Positions 55,907 to 64,000 of a stretch of 64,000 nucleotides of DNA are shown here, piece by piece. Numbering within the stretch: the stretch's first letter is position 1; every line of letters starts with the position of its first letter. The DNA is taken from positions 1 to 64,000 of the forward strand of contig NZ_WWCU01000013.1 in the NCBI RefSeq assembly GCF_009857595.1, given 5' to 3'. Position numbers and translations under genes: made by a program. This DNA is from Pseudoduganella aquatica. Lineage in GTDB: Bacteria > Pseudomonadota > Gammaproteobacteria > Burkholderiales > Burkholderiaceae_D. The notes under the pieces were generated by a model that ran no database searches, was not told where the DNA came from, and worked only from the letters and a program-made list of their open reading frames with translations.

Positions 55907-58858
55907 TTAGCCGAGCAAGGCGCGCATGGAGCTGGCGCGGGACACCTGGTCGTCGCTGCCGCCGCGGATCACCTCGTCGAGCAGCTCGCGCGCGCCCTCC
56001 TTGTCGCCGATTTCCTGGTAGGCGATCGCCAGGTCCAGCTTGGTGTCCATTTCCATGTGCAGGGCCGACATTTCTTCGTCGCCCAGCGCAGGCGTCTTGG
56101 CGGCGGCGCTGCCCAGCAGGTCCAGGTCGATGCCGGACAGGTCGAACTCGGGCGCGGCCGGGGCTGCGGCCGGGACCGGGGCAGCCTCGGCCATGCCGGG
56201 GATGTCGAAGTCGTCCATCGACAGTTCGGCGCTGGCCGGCGCCGGTGCCGGCGCTGCCGGCTCGTCCGGCAGCTTGAAGTCCATCATGTCCAGCTCGGCC
56301 AGCGGATCGGGCTGCGCGGCGGGCGCGGCGGTGGGCTCGGCTGCCGAGGCTGGCAGGTCCAGGCCGAAGTCCATGCTGAAATCATTGGCCGACAGGGAGG
56401 CCGGGGCGGCTTCCTGCGCAGGAGCGGGTTCGGCCTTGGCCGGCGGATCCAGGTCGAAGGCGAAGTCGAACGGCTCGACGGCGGCATCGGCCGCCGGTGC
56501 GCTGGCCTCGGCCACGATGACGGGCTCGTCGTCCGCAGGCGCCGGCATTTCAATCGCCGGCGCGGGGGCTGCGGCCACCGGCTCGAAGCTCAGGCCGCCC
56601 AGGTCGAAGTCCAGGAAGTGGTCGGCGTCGGCTGCCGCAGCCACCGAGGCCGGGGTGGGCGCCGGCGGCGTGGTGGCGGCCGGCTCGTCGAAGGACGGCA
56701 GCGCGGTGGCGTCGCGGTCCAGGTCGAAGTCCATCAGATTGCTGTCGGCTTGGGGCGCAGCGGCGAAGTCGGCTGGAGCCGGGGAGGCGGCCGGCGCGGC
56801 GTCCAGGCTCAGATCGAGATCCAGGCCGCTGAAATCGGCGGCCGACGGCGCTTGCGTGGCTTCGGCGGCGGGCGGTTCGGCAAACATGCTGGCGAAGTCA
56901 TCCATGGCGGCATTATCGGCTGCGGCATACCCTGCCGCAGCGCCTGCGCCGGCGGCTGCAGCGGCGCCGAATCCAGCTGCCGAGCCGGCATTCGCGTACA
57001 GCGGATTTTGCGGATCAATCGCCTGGCCCAGCAGCGCTGCCTGCGCCCAGTCCTCGCCCTCGCCCTTGGTCAGCGCGTACAGTTCGCTGGCCTGCATCTC
57101 GAAGGAGCGCACGTCCTTGCGGTTGGCGAAGATTTCCATCAGCTTCAGGCGCACCGCGTGGCGTTCCGGATGGGTGCGCAGCGCTTCCTTCAGGATCTCT
57201 TCGGCTTGCGCGTCGCGGCCGTAGGCGATGTAGACGTCCGCTTCTGCAACCGGATCGACCTCATTGGTATCGAGCTGGCTGGCCGATGGGGCGAAATTGG
57301 AGTTGAAGACGCTGTTGCTGGTGTCCACGCTCTGGCCGCCGGTCTCGGCGATCAGCGGCTGGGCTTGCGCGCCGGGATCGCCCAGCACGCTGATTTCCGG
57401 TTTGGGCAGGATAGAGGCGGTCTGCTCCTGCTTGCGGCGGCGCGCCAGCAGGAAACCGGCGCCGCCCAGCAAGGCCGCCAGCGCAATGCCGATGGCCTGG
57501 ATGTTGTCCATGATGATGTCCATCACGCCGGGCTGGGCGACGGGCGCCACCACCGGCGGTTTGGCTTTCGGCTTGGGGGCGGGCGCCGGAGCCGAGGCGA
57601 CCGAAGCCGCTGCGGAGGCCGCAGCCGATGCAGCCGGCGCGCTGGCCGCCTGCTGCTTCTCGGCCATGGTCTTGTTCTTCACCGCCATCAGCTTTTCCAG
57701 GTCGGCGACGTTCTTTTCCAGTTCCTTCACGCGGGCATTGGCCTCGCCCACCTGCTTTTCGCGGGCAATCTTGTCTTCCTCTCCGGCCACCGCAGTCTTG
57801 CCCGCCGCCGCCGTGCCGGCCGCTTTGGACAGCTTGAGCTGGTCTTTCGATTCCGTGACGGCGGTCGGGCGTTCCTCGACCTTGGCGGTGATCTTGCCGG
57901 CCGCGCTCTGGCTGCTTTCCGGCGCCTTGGCCGGCGTGCTGGACGACACCTGTCCGGCCAGCTTGCTGCGGTAGGCGTTGAAGTCGGCCGCATGGGCAAT
58001 CACCACGCCGTGCGCTTCACCCTCGGCGGCGCCGCCCTTGATGGCGTCCGAATCGGGCACCGCCAGGATCTGACCCGATTTCAGGCGGTTCATATTGTTG
58101 CCCACGAAGGCTTCCGGGTTGGCGCGGTACAGCGCCACCAGCATCATGTCCAGCGATACGTCGGCCGGTTTCAGGCGCGAGGCGATGCGGCCCAGCGTGT
58201 CGCCCGGCTTGACATGGTATTCCTTGGCGTCGTCGCCGGCGGCTGCGCGCGGGGCCGGTGCAGGAGCGGCGCGGGGCGCGGCGGACGCCTGCGGCTGGGC
58301 CTGGGCCTGCGCACGCGCTGCCGCAGCCAGGGCGGCCGGCGACGGCGTGGATGCGGCCGGGGCTGCAGCGGGGACGGCGGTGCGCGACGGCACGTCCACC
58401 GGCGCGGCGACCTGCGCCGACTGGGTGCTGCGCAGTTCGGCCGGATCGAGCAGGAAAGTGTATTCGCGCACCAGGCGGCCGCCGGTCCAGCTCAGCTCCA
58501 GCAGCATGTCCACGAAGGGCTCGTTCACCGGCTGCGTGGAGCTGACGCGGATGAACTGGCGGCCATTGCGCTGGTCCACGTCGAAACGCAGCGACAGCAG
58601 GGCCGGATTGAAATCGATATTGGCCAGGCGGAAGGCATCCGCCGGGGCCAGCTTGGCCGACAGGCCGGACGCTTCGTCGGCGCTGACGGCGGTCAGCTCG
58701 ATTTCCGCGCGCAGCGGCTGGCCCAGCGACGACAGCACAGTGAGCTTGCCCAAGCCGGCTGCGTTGGCTGCCGGGGACAGCAGCACCGCACAGGCGACAG
58801 CACTGGCGAGTGTTTTCAACGCGAACGTAACGGTCTTGGGGGGGCGATTTACATGCAT
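55907..58858 (-). CDS. fimV: FimV/HubP family polar peptidoglycan-binding protein
   Basis: This protein of about 983 residues has a signal peptide (LASAVACAVLLSPAANA), the FimV N-terminal domain (GLGKLTVLSSLGQPLRAEIE), a LysM motif (YHVKPGDTLGRIASRLKPAD, about 210), a coiled coil, one membrane helix (DIIMDNIQAIGIALAALLGG, about 450), a long acidic Ala-rich cytoplasmic part with FDLDLSL-type repeats, and the C-terminal TPR domain (TKLDLAIAYQEIGDKEGARE). FimV organises type IV pili and the cell pole. The start MHVNRPP at 58858 keeps a proper signal; an ATG further upstream is possible. Confidence 0.92.
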   Translation of the reverse strand: MHVNRPPKTVTFALKTLASAVACAVLLSPAANAAGLGKLTVLSSLGQPLRAEIELTAVSADEASGLSAKLAPADAFRLANIDFNPALLSLRFDVDQRNGRQFIRVSSTQPVNEPFVDMLLELSWTGGRLVREYTFLLDPAELRSTQSAQVAAPVDVPSRTAVPAAAPAASTPSPAALAAAARAQAQAQPQASAAPRAAPAPAPRAAAGDDAKEYHVKPGDTLGRIASRLKPADVSLDMMLVALYRANPEAFVGNNMNRLKSGQILAVPDSDAIKGGAAEGEAHGVVIAHAADFNAYRSKLAGQVSSSTPAKAPESSQSAAGKITAKVEERPTAVTESKDQLKLSKAAGTAAAGKTAVAGEEDKIAREKQVGEANARVKELEKNVADLEKLMAVKNKTMAEKQQAASAPAASAAASAAASVASAPAPAPKPKAKPPVVAPVAQPGVMDIIMDNIQAIGIALAALLGGAGFLLARRRKQEQTASILPKPEISVLGDPGAQAQPLIAETGGQSVDTSNSVFNSNFAPSASQLDTNEVDPVAEADVYIAYGRDAQAEEILKEALRTHPERHAVRLKLMEIFANRKDVRSFEMQASELYALTKGEGEDWAQAALLGQAIDPQNPLYANAGSAAGFGAAAAAGAGAAAGYAAADNAAMDDFASMFAEPPAAEATQAPSAADFSGLDLDLSLDAAPAASPAPADFAAAPQADSNLMDFDLDRDATALPSFDEPAATTPPAPTPASVAAAADADHFLDFDLGGLSFEPVAAAPAPAIEMPAPADDEPVIVAEASAPAADAAVEPFDFAFDLDPPAKAEPAPAQEAAPASLSANDFSMDFGLDLPASAAEPTAAPAAQPDPLAELDMMDFKLPDEPAAPAPAPASAELSMDDFDIPGMAEAAPVPAAAPAAPEFDLSGIDLDLLGSAAAKTPALGDEEMSALHMEMDTKLDLAIAYQEIGDKEGARELLDEVIRGGSDDQVSRASSMRALLG

Positions 58859-58990
58859 AGTGTCGATGGCGTGTGTGATTGAGCGGAAAAGTTGCTTTCC
58901 GAGATATACCAACATATCACCATGCAAAGGAGCATGCAAGCTTTGCCGCGCCTTCTGTCACCTCTGTGCTGAATTCAAAGTTTGATGCTT

Positions 58991-59027
58991 AAAAAAAAGG
59001 CCGATTTCCCTATGAAATCGGCCTTTT
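58991..59027 (-). terminator. Terminator after asd
   Basis: A perfect 14-bp stem (58995-59008 with 59014-59027) has a 5-nt loop and eight T on the minus strand. It separates asd from fimV. Confidence 0.92.
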
Positions 59028-59034
59028 GAAGGCT

Positions 59035-59061
59035 GGGGTCAGACCCATTCGGTCTGACCCC
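59035..59061. repeat. GGGGTCAGACC palindromic repeat, copy 1
   Basis: The arms GGGGTCAGACC (59035-59045) and GGTCTGACCCC (59051-59061) surround CATTC. It lies between the asd stop and its terminator. The same unit recurs at the other end of asd. Confidence 0.85.
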
Positions 59062-59078
59062 TGATTTTGCCTTTGCTC

Positions 59079-60206
59079 TTATTTGTCGAGCACGATGCGC
59101 AGCATGCGGCGCAGCGGTTCGGCCGCGCCCCACAGCAGCTGGTCGCCCACGGTGAACGCGGACAGGTATTCGCCGCCCATGCTCATCTTGCGCACGCGGC
59201 CCACCGGGATGGTCAGGCTGCCGGTGACGGCGGCCGGCGACAGGTCGCGCACCGACGCTTCGCGCGTGTTCGGCACGAACTTCACCCACTGGTTGTCGCT
59301 GGCGATGATGTCGTTCACTTCGTCCAGCGGCACGTCCTTCTTCAGCTTGATGGTCAGCGCCTGCGAGTGGCAGCGCATGGCGCCGATGCGCACGCACAGG
59401 CCGTCCACCGGAATCGCCGCCGTGCCGAAGTCCAGGCCGCGGCCCAGGATCTTGTTGGTCTCGGCGCCGCCCTTCCACTCTTCTTTCGACTGGCCGTTGC
59501 CCAGGTCCTTGTCGATCCACGGGATCAGGTTGCCGGCCAGCGGGGCGCCGAACTGCTTGATCTCGTCCGGCGAGTAGCCGTGCTGGGTGGCCAGCACCTG
59601 GCGGTCGATTTCCAGGATGGCCGAGGCCGGATTGTCCAGCAGCGGACGCACGGCGGCGTTGATGGTGCCGAACTGGGTCAGCAGTTCGCGCATGTGCTGC
59701 GCGCCGCCGCCCGAGGCCGCCTGGTAGGTCATGGAGGTCATCCATTCCACCAGGTCGTGCTTGAACAGGCCGCCCAGGCCCATCAGCATGCAGGACACGG
59801 TGCAGTTGCCGCCGACGAAGTTCTTCACGCCCTTGGCCATGGCGTCCTTGATGACGTTCAGGTTGACCGGGTCCAGCACGATGACGGCGTCTTTTTCCAT
59901 GCGCAGCGTGGAGGCCGCGTCGATCCAGTAGCCGTTCCAGCCTGCGGCGCGCAGTTTCGGGAACACTTCCGAGGTGTAGTCGCCGCCCTGGCAGGAGATG
60001 ATGATCTCGCAGCGCTTCAGTTCGTCGATATTGGTGGCGTCCTTCAGCACGGTTTCATTCTTCGCCATGGCCGGCGCTTTGCCGCCGGTGTTCGAGGTGG
60101 TGAAGAACACCGGCTCGATGTGGGCGAAGTCGCCCTCTTCCTGCATGCGCTGCATCAGGACCGAACCGACCATGCCGCGCCAACCTACCAGACCTACGAG
60201 TTTCAT
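59079..60206 (-). CDS. asd: Aspartate-semialdehyde dehydrogenase
   Basis: This 375-residue enzyme has the NADP loop [19 protein letters not shown], the catalytic Cys in [15 protein letters not shown] (about 135), [16 protein letters not shown], and [12 protein letters not shown]. It reduces aspartyl phosphate for lysine, threonine and methionine synthesis. It follows leuB, as in many proteobacteria, and is flanked by two copies of a palindromic repeat. Confidence 0.96.
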   Translation of the reverse strand: MKLVGLVGWRGMVGSVLMQRMQEEGDFAHIEPVFFTTSNTGGKAPAMAKNETVLKDATNIDELKRCEIIISCQGGDYTSEVFPKLRAAGWNGYWIDAASTLRMEKDAVIVLDPVNLNVIKDAMAKGVKNFVGGNCTVSCMLMGLGGLFKHDLVEWMTSMTYQAASGGGAQHMRELLTQFGTINAAVRPLLDNPASAILEIDRQVLATQHGYSPDEIKQFGAPLAGNLIPWIDKDLGNGQSKEEWKGGAETNKILGRGLDFGTAAIPVDGLCVRIGAMRCHSQALTIKLKKDVPLDEVNDIIASDNQWVKFVPNTREASVRDLSPAAVTGSLTIPVGRVRKMSMGGEYLSAFTVGDQLLWGAAEPLRRMLRIVLDK

Positions 60207-60245
60207 TTTGCTATCCCTTGATTGTTTAAACCAGCAGCAGACCCC

Positions 60246-60273
60246 GGGGTCAGACCCCTAGGGGTCTGACCCC
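60246..60273. repeat. GGGGTCAGACCCC palindromic repeat, copy 2
   Basis: The 13-bp arms GGGGTCAGACCCC (60246-60258) and GGGGTCTGACCCC (60261-60273) are perfect reverse complements around TA. A half unit AGACCCC precedes it. It fills the gap between leuB and asd. Confidence 0.88.
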
Positions 60274-60283
60274 AGCCCTTTGC

Positions 60284-61357
60284 TTATTGTGCCAGCGCTG
60301 CCACGACGGCATCGCCCATTTGTTCCGTGCCGACCTTCGTGGTGCCGGCTTCATAGATGTCCACGGTGCGCAAGCCTTGCGACAACACCTTCTTGACGGC
60401 GTTCTCGATGCGGTCCGCCTGCTCGGGGCGGTTCAGCGAGAAGCGCAGCATCATGGCTGCGGACAGGATGGTCGCCAGCGGATTGGCGATGCCCTTGCCT
60501 GCGATGTCCGGCGCGGAACCATGCGACGGCTCATACAGGCCCTTGTTGTTGGCGTCCAGCGAGGCCGACGGCAGCATGCCGATCGAACCGGTCAGCATGG
60601 CGGCCGCGTCCGACAGGATGTCGCCGAACATATTGCCGGTGACGATGACGTCGAACTTCTTCGGCGCGCGCACCAGCTGCATGGCGGCGTTGTCGACGTA
60701 CATATGTTCCAGCGTCACGTCCGGGTATTCCTTGTGGACGTCGATGACGACGTCTTTCCAGAACTGGAAGGTCTCCAGCACATTGGCCTTGTCCACGCTG
60801 GTCAGGCGCTTGTCGCGCTTCTGCGCTGCCTGGAAGGCCACGTGGGCGATGCGGCGGATTTCGCCTTCGGCGTAGCGCATGGTGTCAAAGCCTTCGCGCT
60901 GGCCCTTGAAGGGGCCGTCCGGGCACTCGCGCACGCCGCGCGGCTGGCCGAAGTAGATGTCGCCGGTCAGTTCGCGGATGATGAGGATGTCCAGGCCGGA
61001 CACCACTTCCGGCTTCAGCGTCGAAGCGCCGGCCAGTTCAGGGTACAGGATGGCCGGGCGCAGGTTGGCGAACAGGCCCAGGGTCTTGCGCAGGCCGAGG
61101 ATGGCCTGCTCCGGGCGCAGTGCGCGTTCCAGGCCGTCGTACTGGTAGTCGCCGACGGCGCCGAACAGCACCGCGTCGGCCGCCTTGGCCAGCGCCAGCG
61201 TGCCTTCCGGCAGCGGGTGGCCGTGCGCGGCGTAGCCGGCGCCGCCCACGGGCGCGGTTTCCAGTTCGAATTTCTCGTCCAGCACATTCAGTACCTTGAC
61301 TGCCTGCGCCACGATTTCCGGGCCGATGCCGTCGCCCGGGAGGATTGCAATTTTCAT
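60284..61357 (-). CDS. leuB: 3-isopropylmalate dehydrogenase
   Basis: This 357-residue dehydrogenase starts [20 protein letters not shown], has [14 protein letters not shown] (the loop that separates it from isocitrate enzymes), [17 protein letters not shown], and [18 protein letters not shown]. It makes 2-ketoisocaproate in leucine synthesis. It starts 9 bp behind leuD. Confidence 0.97.
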   Translation of the reverse strand: MKIAILPGDGIGPEIVAQAVKVLNVLDEKFELETAPVGGAGYAAHGHPLPEGTLALAKAADAVLFGAVGDYQYDGLERALRPEQAILGLRKTLGLFANLRPAILYPELAGASTLKPEVVSGLDILIIRELTGDIYFGQPRGVRECPDGPFKGQREGFDTMRYAEGEIRRIAHVAFQAAQKRDKRLTSVDKANVLETFQFWKDVVIDVHKEYPDVTLEHMYVDNAAMQLVRAPKKFDVIVTGNMFGDILSDAAAMLTGSIGMLPSASLDANNKGLYEPSHGSAPDIAGKGIANPLATILSAAMMLRFSLNRPEQADRIENAVKKVLSQGLRTVDIYEAGTTKVGTEQMGDAVVAALAQ

Positions 61358-61366
61358 GGTGGGTTC

Positions 61367-62014
61367 TTAAATGACGTTGGCCAGCCAGGGCTGGGTCGCC
61401 AGATGACGCTCTTCGAAGGCGCGGATGCTGTCTGCGTGGCGCAGCGTCAGGCCGATATCGTCGAGTCCGTTCATCAGGCAGTATTTGCGGAAGGCGTCGA
61501 TCTCGAAGGGGTAGGAGACGCTGCCGTTGCTGGTGGAGATACGCTGCTGTTCAAGATCCACCACCAGGCGATAACCGGGGAAGGCCTTGACTTCATTGAA
61601 CAGATGATCGATCTGTTGCTCGCTCAATACGATGGGCAGCAAGCCGCTTTTGTAGCTATTGTTGAAAAAGATGTCGGCGAAGCTGGGCGCGATGATGGCG
61701 CGGAAGCCGTACTGGTCCAGCGCCCACGGCGCGTGCTCGCGCGAAGAGCCGCAGCCGAAGTTCTTGCGCGCCAGCAGGATGGAGGCGCCCTGGTAGCGCG
61801 GCTGGTTGAGCACGAAGTCCGGGTTCAGCGGACGCTTGCTGTTGTCCATGCCGGGTTCGCCGTGGTCCAGGTAGCGCCACTCGTCGAACAGGTTGGGGCC
61901 GAAGCCGGTGCGGTGGATGGACTTCAGGAATTGCTTCGGGATGATGGCGTCGGTGTCGACATTGGCGCGGTCAAGCGGGGCCACCAGTCCTTCGTAGATC
62001 GTAAATTTTTCCAT
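61367..62014 (-). CDS. leuD: 3-isopropylmalate dehydratase small subunit
   Basis: This 215-residue swivelling-domain protein has the signature [20 protein letters not shown] and [20 protein letters not shown]. It pairs with LeuC to isomerise isopropylmalate. The LeuD length and C-terminus are normal. A small lipoprotein gene lies between it and leuC. Confidence 0.97.
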   Translation of the reverse strand: MEKFTIYEGLVAPLDRANVDTDAIIPKQFLKSIHRTGFGPNLFDEWRYLDHGEPGMDNSKRPLNPDFVLNQPRYQGASILLARKNFGCGSSREHAPWALDQYGFRAIIAPSFADIFFNNSYKSGLLPIVLSEQQIDHLFNEVKAFPGYRLVVDLEQQRISTSNGSVSYPFEIDAFRKYCLMNGLDDIGLTLRHADSIRAFEERHLATQPWLANVI

Positions 62015-62062
62015 GATGTTTTCTGCGATGTGCAGTCCGGCCCGGGGCCGGGTGCATTGCTG

Positions 62063-62185
62063 TTATTTCCCGCCGGCGCTCGTCACGACCTGGCCGGCCT
62101 TTTGTACGTCCCTGCCGATGCCGGAAATGGTGTTGCAGCCGGTCAGGACGAGGGTGGCAAGGATCAGGGTGGTCAGCGTTTTCAT
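62063..62185 (-). CDS. Entericidin-like small lipoprotein
   Basis: This 40-residue protein starts MKTLTTLILATLVLTGC, a complete lipoprotein signal with lipobox LTGC, followed by NTISGIGRDVQKAGQ, the typical entericidin A/B mature part (N-T-x-x-G-x-G-x-D). Entericidins are tiny membrane lipoproteins; the A/B pair acts as antidote and toxin in E. coli. It lies between leuC (41 bp) and leuD (48 bp) in the same direction, a position shared by many betaproteobacteria. It is alone, with no partner seen. Confidence 0.85.
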   Translation of the reverse strand: MKTLTTLILATLVLTGCNTISGIGRDVQKAGQVVTSAGGK

Positions 62186-62226
62186 GGTGGGACTCTCGTA
62201 TTTTAAAAAAAGGTTAAATCAGTGGC

Positions 62227-63627
62227 TCAGTGGACTTTGCGCACATCGACAAAATGGCCGGCGATACCGGCTGCCGCAGCCATCGCGGGCGACACCAGGT
62301 GGGTGCGTCCGCCCTGGCCCTGGCGGCCTTCGAAATTGCGGTTGGAGGTCGACGCGCAGCGCTCGCCCGGTTCCAGGCGGTCGGCGTTCATGGCCAGGCA
62401 CATGGAGCAGCCAGGCTCGCGCCATTCGAAGCCGGCGTCGCGGAAGATGGTGTCCAGGCCTTCGCGCTCGGCTTGCTCTTTCACCAGGCCGGAACCCGGC
62501 ACCACCAGCGCCAGCTTGACGTTGGAGGCGCGCTGCTTGCCGCGCACCACGGCGGCGGCGGCGCGCAAGTCCTCGATGCGGGAATTGGTGCAGGAGCCGA
62601 TGAAGACCTTGTCGATGCGGATGTCCTCGATGGCCGTGTTGGGCTTGAGGTTCATGTACACCAGGGCTTTTTCCATGGCGTCGCGCTTGACGGCGTCTTT
62701 TTCCAGGTCCGGGTCCGGCACGCGGCCGTCGATGGAAACGACTTGCTCGGGCGAGGTGCCCCAGGTCACTTGCGGCTTGATCTGCGCGGCGTCCAGCGTG
62801 ACCACCAGGTCGAATTTCGCGCCGGCGTCCGAATGCAGGGTGCGCCAGTATTCCACCGCGCGGTCCCAGTGCGGGCCGACGGGCGAGAACGGGCGGCCCT
62901 TGACGTAGTTGATGGTGGTGTCGTCCACGGCGACCATACCGGCGCGCGCGCCCGCTTCGATCGCCATATTGCAGACCGTCATGCGGCCTTCCATGGACAG
63001 GGCGCGGATGGTGGAGCCGCCGAACTCAATCGCGTAGCCGTTGCCGCCGGCGGTGCCGATCTTGCCGATAATGGCCAGCACGATGTCCTTGGAGGTCACG
63101 CCGGCCGGCAGCGCGCCGTCGACCTGCACCAGCATGGCCTTGGATTTCTTCTGCAGCAGGGTCTGGGTGGCCAGCACATGCTCCACTTCCGAGGTGCCGA
63201 TGCCGTGCGCCAGCGCGCCGAAAGCGCCGTGGGTGGAGGTGTGCGAGTCGCCGCAGACCACCGTCATGCCCGGCAGGGTGGCGCCCTGCTCCGGCCCGAT
63301 CACGTGCACGATGCCCTGGCGCTTGTCGTTCATGTTGAAATAGGTCATGCCGACCGATTTCGTGTTGGCGTCCAGCGTTTCCACCTGCAGGCGCGAGGTG
63401 GGGTCGGCGATGCCGTGCGAACGGTCGGTGGTCGGCACGTTGTGGTCGGCCACCGCCAGGTTGGCGGAAATGCGCCACGGCTGGCGGTTGGCGGCGCGCA
63501 GGCCGTCGAATGCCTGCGGGCTGGTGACTTCGTGCACCAGGTGGCGGTCGATATACAGGATGGACGTACCGTCTTCTTCGGTGCGCACCACATGGGATTC
63601 CCAGAGTTTGTCGTAAAGCGTCTTCAT
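62227..63627 (-). CDS. leuC: 3-isopropylmalate dehydratase large subunit
   Basis: This 466-residue aconitase-family protein has the iron-sulfur cysteines in [13 protein letters not shown] and [12 protein letters not shown], plus [20 protein letters not shown]. First gene of the leuC-D-B cluster. Its upstream region (63628-63765) has a CATAAT -10-like box (63664-63669) but no recognisable leader peptide with leucine codons. Confidence 0.97.
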   Translation of the reverse strand: MKTLYDKLWESHVVRTEEDGTSILYIDRHLVHEVTSPQAFDGLRAANRQPWRISANLAVADHNVPTTDRSHGIADPTSRLQVETLDANTKSVGMTYFNMNDKRQGIVHVIGPEQGATLPGMTVVCGDSHTSTHGAFGALAHGIGTSEVEHVLATQTLLQKKSKAMLVQVDGALPAGVTSKDIVLAIIGKIGTAGGNGYAIEFGGSTIRALSMEGRMTVCNMAIEAGARAGMVAVDDTTINYVKGRPFSPVGPHWDRAVEYWRTLHSDAGAKFDLVVTLDAAQIKPQVTWGTSPEQVVSIDGRVPDPDLEKDAVKRDAMEKALVYMNLKPNTAIEDIRIDKVFIGSCTNSRIEDLRAAAAVVRGKQRASNVKLALVVPGSGLVKEQAEREGLDTIFRDAGFEWREPGCSMCLAMNADRLEPGERCASTSNRNFEGRQGQGGRTHLVSPAMAAAAGIAGHFVDVRKVH

Positions 63628-63761
63628 GATTGCTGCTACTGCCCGTGTGAGAATTTCACTTTGATTATGCCATATTTGTGCAATGCAAAACCAAGCCCGT
63701 CTGTCCGCCTCGTGAGCCGATGCGGCTTCAGGTTCCGATCCACCTTGTATGACGCCCTTTG

Positions 63762-63792
63762 AAAAAAAAGCCTGCGGATCTCGCAGGCTTTT
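63762..63792 (-). terminator. Terminator after the cheA-like gene
   Basis: The arms AAAAGCCTGCG (63766-63776) and CGCAGGCTTTT (63782-63792) have a 5-nt loop; eight T follow on the minus strand. It ends the gene entering from the right edge. Confidence 0.88.
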
Positions 63793-63816
63793 GTGTTTTC
63801 TTGCTGCCGGCGGGTT

Positions 63817-64000
63817 TTAAGCCGCCATGCGCACACTACCCCTGCATCCGTCCATCAGGAACGATAGGCCCACCACTAGCACTAGCGCGCCCTCGGCGGA
63901 ACGCGCGGTGCCGGTAATGCCTTCGACGGAAATCGCAGTCATCGGTTTGATCACCAGGTCGGCCGTGCCATCGACCGCTTCCACGGCCAGGATGTAGGGC
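63817..64000 (-). CDS. 3' end of a CheA-like chemotaxis protein (CheW domain)
   Basis: Only the last 61 codons are in the window. They read AVEAVDGTADLVIKPMTAIS, EGITGTARSAEGALVLVVGL and SFLMDGCRG before the stop at 63817-63819. The pattern (V-D...VIKP, then G.T....G.LVLVV....L) is that of the CheW-like domain ending CheA kinases, which binds receptors. The gene continues beyond the right edge, so CheA versus a CheV- or CheW-type protein is open. Confidence 0.62.
   Translation of the reverse strand, partial: PYILAVEAVDGTADLVIKPMTAISVEGITGTARSAEGALVLVVGLSFLMDGCRGSVRMAA

Noticed and set aside
62015..62062. Leucine attenuator for leuD
   Set aside because: The gap is too short and has no leucine-rich leader or terminator pair.
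62185..62226. Separate promoter for the entericidin gene
   Set aside because: Only 41 bp, with a T-rich run but no -35/-10 pair that I can defend.

Overview
The window looks like a chromosomal segment of a high-GC betaproteobacterium, most likely Oxalobacteraceae (Massilia/Duganella/Janthinobacterium-like). The evidence is the classical betaproteobacterial order leuC-D-B, asd, fimV, truA, trpF-B-A, accD, folC, SPOR protein, cvpA, purF, together with PEP-CTERM surface proteins, an EpsA-type LuxR regulator, a TIGR03790 protein and a very large two-partner-secretion adhesin. Almost every gene is on the minus strand. No tRNA, rRNA, phage, insertion sequence or CRISPR array was seen.

Region 1 (1-5.1 kb, minus) is a compact type II secretion-like cluster (gspG-gspF-gspE, then PilM/GspL-like and PilN-like genes with overlapping stops and starts). 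Region 2 (5.1-17.1 kb, minus) is a secretion and surface-protein region. It holds a PEP-CTERM protein plus S8 peptidase pair behind a convincing sigma-54 promoter, a small lipoprotein, an EpsA-like regulator with an atypical response regulator, an ExeM-type nuclease plus PEP-CTERM pair, a TIGR03790 protein that seems to start at ATT, and an FxDxF PEP-CTERM protein. Region 3 (17.3-19.6 kb) has copZ behind a textbook CueR promoter, a GST, a TauE/SafE permease and cueR.

Region 4 (19.5-36.3 kb) is the most unusual part. It has a GAF-HD-GYP protein, a CHASE2 adenylate/guanylate cyclase, a POTRA-less TpsB-like barrel, a ~2400-residue TpsA adhesin with GLUG and YDG/MBG repeats and a ~290-residue EAAAK-type helical repeat, two secreted FecR-domain proteins that share a C-terminal motif, and a full TpsB transporter. 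All of these are co-directional, and a metallo-beta-lactamase-fold hydrolase is divergent. It reads as a second-messenger-linked adhesin secretion module, and cueR sits 3 bp behind its last gene.

Region 5 (36.3-45.4 kb) has a GNAT and an SBF-like symporter, PiT plus DUF47 phosphate uptake, dnaB, the rpsF-priB-rpsR-rplI cluster (priB apparently starting at CTG), a DUF4351 protein, lexA with a perfect SOS box, and a GST. Region 6 (45.4-63.6 kb, minus) is the biosynthetic super-cluster for leucine, threonine/methionine/lysine (asd), tryptophan, folate, fatty acid and purine, with GGGGTCAGACCCC palindromes flanking asd and an entericidin-like lipoprotein between leuC and leuD. The right edge holds the 3' end of a CheA-like gene.
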